9,616 nt of DNA, from contig JAIXPR010000409.1 of assembly GCA_027486155.1 (NCBI GenBank), positions 1-9,616 of the forward strand, written 5' to 3'. Source of the stretch: Pseudomonadota bacterium. GTDB lineage: Bacteria; Bdellovibrionota_C; UBA2361; OMII01. Within the stretch, counting starts at the first letter, position 1. Every line of letters starts with the position of its first letter. Below the pieces are notes generated by a model. The model saw only the letters and a program-made list of their open reading frames with translations. It ran no database searches and was not told where the DNA came from. Position numbers and translations under genes: made by a program. Positions 6,347-9,616 of this stretch are shown here, piece by piece.

Positions 6347-9172
6347 ATGCGCGGAAAAACCCTTTCGTTTAGCGAAGAAGGACTCAAGCACCCCTCGATG
6401 GTACACACCCCTCTTACACCGCATCCTAGGTTTTCGGCCCCGATCTACGGTCTCATTCTGTTGGTCCTCACCATCTTTTGCTCAACCAACGTTCCGGCGC
6501 AGCCGGAGCCGATGCCACCACCGTCGTGCTCGATTATCTTTTCTGGCGATACCCTCAAACGCGCCCTCAAGGAGCTTGCGCCACTCATCGATCCCACTCA
6601 GGAGATTGAGCTCGACATCTTAGATGAGCAGCAGCGCAGTTATGCCGACAAAGCCGCTGAGATCTATGAGGTGATGACCTCGATGTGTCACGTGGGCACG
6701 ATCTCGCCGACCGTGGCGATCCTGCAGAGCTGCGCGAGCGCGCCAACCACCCAAACCCGAGCATGGAGCTCGTTTATTACGGAGCTTAAAAAAGCCGCCG
6801 TGAAGAAGCCTCGCCTCTCTACGGAGCAAGAGCAAACGCTGGTCGATGGGTGGACTTCAACCCTTGAGCCTTTCGGGACACGGATGTATCTCGTCTCATC
6901 GGGCACAGATCTCACCCCGGTTACGATTCAGGATCTTGTGTCCACGACACTCTCACCAAAATTAACGTCACTCAGAACGCCTCTCAACGCCTCGTTCTCG
7001 CCACGGTGCGTCCTCAACGCCACCTCACTCGGAAAACGGATCGATAAAACCTGCGCTAAATCGATACCTCTTCCTCCATTCAGCGCCCACGTCGAGAACG
7101 GCGCCCTCATCCTCGTGCGATTGGCGAAGGAGAAGGGACGCGCCTTCATAAAGCTCTGGAACGAATCCCCAGAGGAGCAGAGCGTTCTAAACGAAACAAC
7201 GCTCACGGTCGATATCGGAAAGGTCGCTGTCGTCCGCCCCACACCGACACCGACCCCAACACCAACCGTGACGCGAACTCCAACGAATACGCCGAGCCCA
7301 ACCCCAACGCGTACACCGACCAGAACGCCAACACCAACCAAAACACCAACGCCTACTACGACACCAACCGCAACGCTCACCCCCACGGCGACACCAACCT
7401 ATACGAGAACCCCAACGTGGACGCCAACCCCCACCAAAACGGATACTCCGACACGAACTCCGACCTACACACCGACCGAAACACCCTCACCAACCCCAAC
7501 CCTCGACTACGAGGTGAGCAAAGAGATACTCGCGCCAGGCGATGAGACCACTACCCTCGATCCGGTCTTCGGAATCCGCTTCGCGGATGACGCTAAATCC
7601 ATTACCGCGATACTCTCCGTCCAGGCCCGCTTGACGGAGCAGCCTGCCGGAGCGGACTCGACAGCACGCATAAGAAACCTCACCACGAGTCGATTACACG
7701 ACGATGGTGTGTTGGAGCTCTACTTCTCTCCACGATCAGGGGGGCGCTTTACGACACCGCTTCGAGCGAACACCACCTCAAGTATCTCTGTAACCGCTCT
7801 CGTCAAGGACGAGGTCGGCGCAATCAATCTCCTTACAACGATCGAGGAGATCTCATTCAGAACAACAGCAAACGACTCGCCGAGCGGTCAGACGGTCACA
7901 CGGCACGTTTTTGCCCTGACCGGTGAGAGAGCCCCCACACCAACGCCCATCCCAGAGGATTGCGGCAACGAAATGGACGACGACGATGACGGTGATATCG
8001 ATTGCAAAGACACCGAGTGCGAAAACGATCCGGCCTGTGAAAATGCGAAATGCACAGGAGCGAGCTATTGCAATCCGAGCTGCTCTGAATACAGCCGATG
8101 CCAGTGCGACCCATCCGCGCCCGGATGCTCCGACAACTGCCCGTGTGGGACCACTCGGGAACTAGAAACGATGAGCTGTGTACCTAAAGGCGAGACATGC
8201 GACAATTTCTTCGACGACGACTGCAACGGCCTAGCGGATTGCGGCGACGCCGCGTGTAACGGGGCTCAAAACTGCACCGTCAACCCCTGCAACGGATCTA
8301 ACGTGTGCAACCCTGCCTGTTCGGAATATAGCCTCTGCGGGTGCCAGCCATCTTCCCCAGGGTGCCAGCCGACAACTCCCCCCGTTGAGGAATCTCCCGA
8401 GCCAACAACTGTTCCGACGGTAGAGCCAACGCCAACCGATACACCAACCAACATCCCTTCAAAGTGTGGAAATGGCGAAATAGACTCAGACGAGGGTGAG
8501 CAATGTGATAACGAAGCGGCGGAACCGAACGCCCCATGTAGCGAGGGCGAGGTTTGCTCAGGATGCGCCTGCATAGGACCGCGGGGACCTACGCCCCGCA
8601 CACATCCGTGCAAGGTACTCGTCATCTCCGGGATTAACTCAGATGGAACCTTCTACCCCGCTGTTGAACAAGCACTCAACAAAGCGCTGCCCCCTCACGC
8701 GTCGGACTTCGCGAATTTGAACAAGACCGATCTAGGGGGAACCGAAGACCCCTATAAGATGGCCGAAATAGTCGAATCTGAACTGAAAAAACTCTACGGC
8801 AACGGTGATAAGACAGAGCGGATTCTCGTCGCCGCTCACTCCCTCGGGGCGATCGCGACCTTCAACGCAAGGACGAAAAACGGCGGGAGCTATAGTGATA
8901 CGAAGTTCCTCCTCTACGATCCGCCCTACTTCGCAAAGGGCACGAAATCGATCCCCTTTCCCCTTCTTTTCCTTCCGCCAGTCCCGAGAGGGATCGTACA
9001 AGCTCGAAACGACGGGATCAGGACCAATCCGGACACGATTTCGTGGACGGACGGCTACCCAGACCCAACCGATCTGAACCACAGCTTTTACAAGTCAAAT
9101 CCAGCAGCTCTAAGCGCCATTACCGACTGGGCCCGCGCAAACTGTCCGACTGAAACCCAACCACTGCCGTAA
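6347..9172 (+). CDS. secreted multidomain protein: Thr/Pro linker, Cys-rich modules, C-terminal lipase-like hydrolase
   Basis: A 941-residue exported protein. An N-terminal signal peptide has its hydrophobic core at about residues 32-45 and a probable cleavage in NVPA|QP after 51; there is no lipobox. In order: an unrecognised region (52-296); an 88-residue Thr/Pro linker (298-385); an unrecognised region (about 386-530); two 56-residue Asp/Cys modules (539-594 and 618-673); a second Thr/Pro linker (675-703); a CGNG-type module resembling the Myxococcus Cys-rich disulfide repeat (707-743); and a C-terminal domain (755-941) that looks like a lipase/esterase fold. There KVLVISGINSDG is followed by the nucleophile motif AAHSLGA (Ser832), then YDPPY (Asp858) and LNHSFYKSNP (His912). 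The substrate is unknown. It is probably periplasmic, surface or extracellular and disulfide-rich. The start is uncertain: ATG 6347 lacks a Shine-Dalgarno; ATG 6398 would still leave a good signal peptide. The only link to neighbours is position. Confidence 0.87.
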   Translation: MRGKTLSFSEEGLKHPSMVHTPLTPHPRFSAPIYGLILLVLTIFCSTNVPAQPEPMPPPSCSIIFSGDTLKRALKELAPLIDPTQEIELDILDEQQRSYADKAAEIYEVMTSMCHVGTISPTVAILQSCASAPTTQTRAWSSFITELKKAAVKKPRLSTEQEQTLVDGWTSTLEPFGTRMYLVSSGTDLTPVTIQDLVSTTLSPKLTSLRTPLNASFSPRCVLNATSLGKRIDKTCAKSIPLPPFSAHVENGALILVRLAKEKGRAFIKLWNESPEEQSVLNETTLTVDIGKVAVVRPTPTPTPTPTVTRTPTNTPSPTPTRTPTRTPTPTKTPTPTTTPTATLTPTATPTYTRTPTWTPTPTKTDTPTRTPTYTPTETPSPTPTLDYEVSKEILAPGDETTTLDPVFGIRFADDAKSITAILSVQARLTEQPAGADSTARIRNLTTSRLHDDGVLELYFSPRSGGRFTTPLRANTTSSISVTALVKDEVGAINLLTTIEEISFRTTANDSPSGQTVTRHVFALTGERAPTPTPIPEDCGNEMDDDDDGDIDCKDTECENDPACENAKCTGASYCNPSCSEYSRCQCDPSAPGCSDNCPCGTTRELETMSCVPKGETCDNFFDDDCNGLADCGDAACNGAQNCTVNPCNGSNVCNPACSEYSLCGCQPSSPGCQPTTPPVEESPEPTTVPTVEPTPTDTPTNIPSKCGNGEIDSDEGEQCDNEAAEPNAPCSEGEVCSGCACIGPRGPTPRTHPCKVLVISGINSDGTFYPAVEQALNKALPPHASDFANLNKTDLGGTEDPYKMAEIVESELKKLYGNGDKTERILVAAHSLGAIATFNARTKNGGSYSDTKFLLYDPPYFAKGTKSIPFPLLFLPPVPRGIVQARNDGIRTNPDTISWTDGYPDPTDLNHSFYKSNPAALSAITDWARANCPTETQPLP
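7238..7501 (+). repeat. degenerate Thr/Pro-codon repeat encoding an extended linker
   Basis: About 88 codons are dominated by alternating ACN and CCN triplets, with Arg, Lys, Ser, Asn, Tyr, Trp or Glu scattered among them. Third bases vary and no single long unit repeats exactly, so it is not a young tandem array. Family knowledge: such low-complexity Thr-Pro stretches are flexible linkers in secreted proteins and can be O-glycosylated in some organisms. It separates the N-terminal region from the rest of the secreted protein. Confidence 0.9.
7961..8128 (+). repeat. Asp/Cys-rich module, copy 1
   Basis: Residues 539-594 of the secreted protein. The first half is an acidic stretch (DDDDDGDIDC, 544-553) like Asp-rich calcium-binding loops; the second half reads CNPSCSEYSRCQC (575-587) and ends PGC (592-594). 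Ten cysteines lie at offsets 0, 14, 19, 25, 30, 36, 40, 46, 48 and 55 from the first. Copy 2 has the same spacing. Confidence 0.85.
8198..8365 (+). repeat. Asp/Cys-rich module, copy 2
   Basis: Residues 618-673 of the secreted protein, exactly 79 residues after copy 1. All ten cysteines match copy 1 in position, and CNPACSEYSLCGC (654-666) matches its counterpart closely. One extra cysteine (626) replaces an aspartate of the acidic loop. The DNA of the two copies has diverged, so the duplication is old or under selection on spacing. A 23-residue spacer with three further cysteines (598, 600, 611) joins the copies. Confidence 0.85.
8465..8575 (+). other. CGNG-type Myxo disulfide module in the secreted protein
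   Basis: Residues 707-743 begin CGNGEIDSDEGEQCD and continue with further cysteines (PCSEGEVCSGCAC). This resembles the Myxococcus-type Cys-rich repeat, whose usual form is CGNG, then a Glu, then CDDGN, then spaced cysteines. It is a recognisable sequence type in surface proteins of deltaproteobacterial-grade bacteria, but no activity is assigned to it. Confidence 0.65.
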
Positions 9173-9605
9173 CAACCATCTCGTCGGTACGTGGAGATTT
9201 TGCGCGCTGATAGGTAGGGCCACGTCACCCAGGTGTCACCACGTCTCATTACGAACAAATACGAGGCAAATCCTACCGGTGGTCGCATTGCAGATCTGGC
9301 CAAGCGAACGTGCTCGTAAACGTGCCCCTACCCGAAACAGTGAGCTTTCTAGTTCCGGGTACGTTACCGTTCACAGGGTTTAGCCAGCGCGTAGCCCATA
9401 TTCCGGAAGCAAGGACCTGGGACGTGGGGCTTTGGCCTCTTTTCGCCGGCCCACCGTTGAGAGGTAAACCAAGCAAGCACAGCACCTTACAAACCACCTG
9501 CGCACTCAAACCACCCGTTACATCACATGAGCACCGGTACCGAGCATATCCCACAATGTTCGGCCGGTGCCGAGTTTTAGTTAAATTCGTTTTAAGGGTT
9601 GTATC
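9173..9605. other. long non-coding stretch after the secreted protein gene
   Basis: No open frame here has a credible Shine-Dalgarno, composition or recognisable motif, and no tRNA or rRNA is seen. The left part holds short repeats such as GTCACC and CACGTC near 9222-9245 without clear structure. The only strong signal is the hairpin at 9531-9570 near the right end. The secreted gene shows no intrinsic terminator directly after its stop. Confidence 0.6.
9531..9578 (+). terminator. GC-rich hairpin followed by TTTT, terminator or leader attenuator
   Basis: Left arm 9531-9547 and right arm 9556-9570 pair over about 15 bp, with GCACCGG opposite CCGGTGC and CCGAGCAT opposite ATGTTCGG, a two-base bulge (TA), one G-T pair and an eight-base loop. 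TTTT follows at 9575-9578 after CGAG. It resembles an intrinsic terminator with a short, displaced U-tract. It lies 358 bp beyond the secreted gene but only 35 bp before the probable next start at 9606, so it could also be a leader structure or, as DNA, a binding site. Confidence 0.45.
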
Positions 9606-9616
9606 ATGAAATCTCA
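9606..9616 (+). CDS. probable start of the next gene, cut by the window edge
   Basis: An ATG at 9606 (Met-Lys-Ser...) is preceded by AAGGG at 9594-9598 with seven nt between, a plausible Shine-Dalgarno. The AT-rich sequence before it suits a translation start. Met-Lys-Ser could begin a signal peptide, but only three codons are visible and the product is unknown. Confidence 0.35.

Noticed and set aside
6928..7386. Minus-strand frame rich in Val-Gly repeats
   Set aside because: It is the antisense reading of the Thr/Pro linker; its repetitive VGVG pattern follows from the ACN-CCN codons, and no start signal supports it.
9273..9554. 93-codon minus-strand frame in the right intergenic region
   Set aside because: No ribosome binding site or recognisable motif, and composition is unlike the genes in this window.
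9310..9609. 99-codon plus-strand frame starting with GTG after the secreted gene
   Set aside because: There is no Shine-Dalgarno before the start, the composition is unlike the neighbouring genes, it runs through the strong hairpin, and it overlaps the better-supported start at 9606.
1..9616. CRISPR arrays, insertion sequences, tRNA or rRNA genes
   Set aside because: No regularly spaced exact repeats, transposase-like product, terminal inverted repeats or tRNA-like cloverleaf were found on reading both strands.

Overview
The window looks like chromosomal DNA from a Gram-negative bacterium. It holds peptidoglycan synthesis and septation genes, and one large secreted protein with a Thr-Pro linker and Asp/Cys-rich modules. 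Such modules are common in Myxococcota and other deltaproteobacterial-grade or candidate phyla. This placement is inference from protein style; nothing in the window identifies a species.

Left third (80-2430, minus strand): ftsW followed by murG, in the usual division and cell wall (dcw) cluster order. FtsW is the septal SEDS glycan polymerase and MurG makes lipid II. The next dcw gene, often murC, would lie beyond the left edge. The expected upstream neighbour murD is absent: ftsW is the first gene of its block and faces a divergent operon across about 150 bp.

Middle (2582-6195, plus strand): a tight three-gene operon of an alpha/beta hydrolase, a Mur ligase of the MurF type, and a D-Ala-D-Ala ligase homologue. 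The first two genes overlap by 11 bp and the last two are 1 bp apart. The ligases are not ordinary housekeeping copies. The MurF-like protein has about five membrane helices where MurF normally has its UDP-substrate domain, and it lacks the usual C-terminal KGS motif. The Ddl-like protein keeps the ATP-grasp core but has a changed acceptor-site motif and a Gly/Lys-rich omega loop. My inference is that the operon makes a dipeptide or related amide and joins it to a peptidoglycan stem, possibly at the membrane, as an accessory or substitute route to D-Ala-D-Ala addition. This is the best candidate for a poorly described system here.

Right third (6347-9172, plus strand): one 941-residue exported protein. 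It has an N-terminal unknown region, an 88-residue Thr/Pro linker, a second unknown region, two 56-residue modules with ten cysteines in identical register, a Myxo-type CGNG module, and a C-terminal lipase-like alpha/beta hydrolase domain with Ser-Asp-His in order. The last 444 bp hold no convincing gene until a probable start codon at 9606. Just upstream of it is a strong hairpin that also contains an 11-bp direct repeat.

The likely first genes of the three transcription units (ftsW, the hydrolase and the secreted protein) lack a clear Shine-Dalgarno next to the ATG and have a -10-like hexamer 4-6 nt before it. The internal operon genes have clear Shine-Dalgarno sites. Leaderless transcripts are possible.
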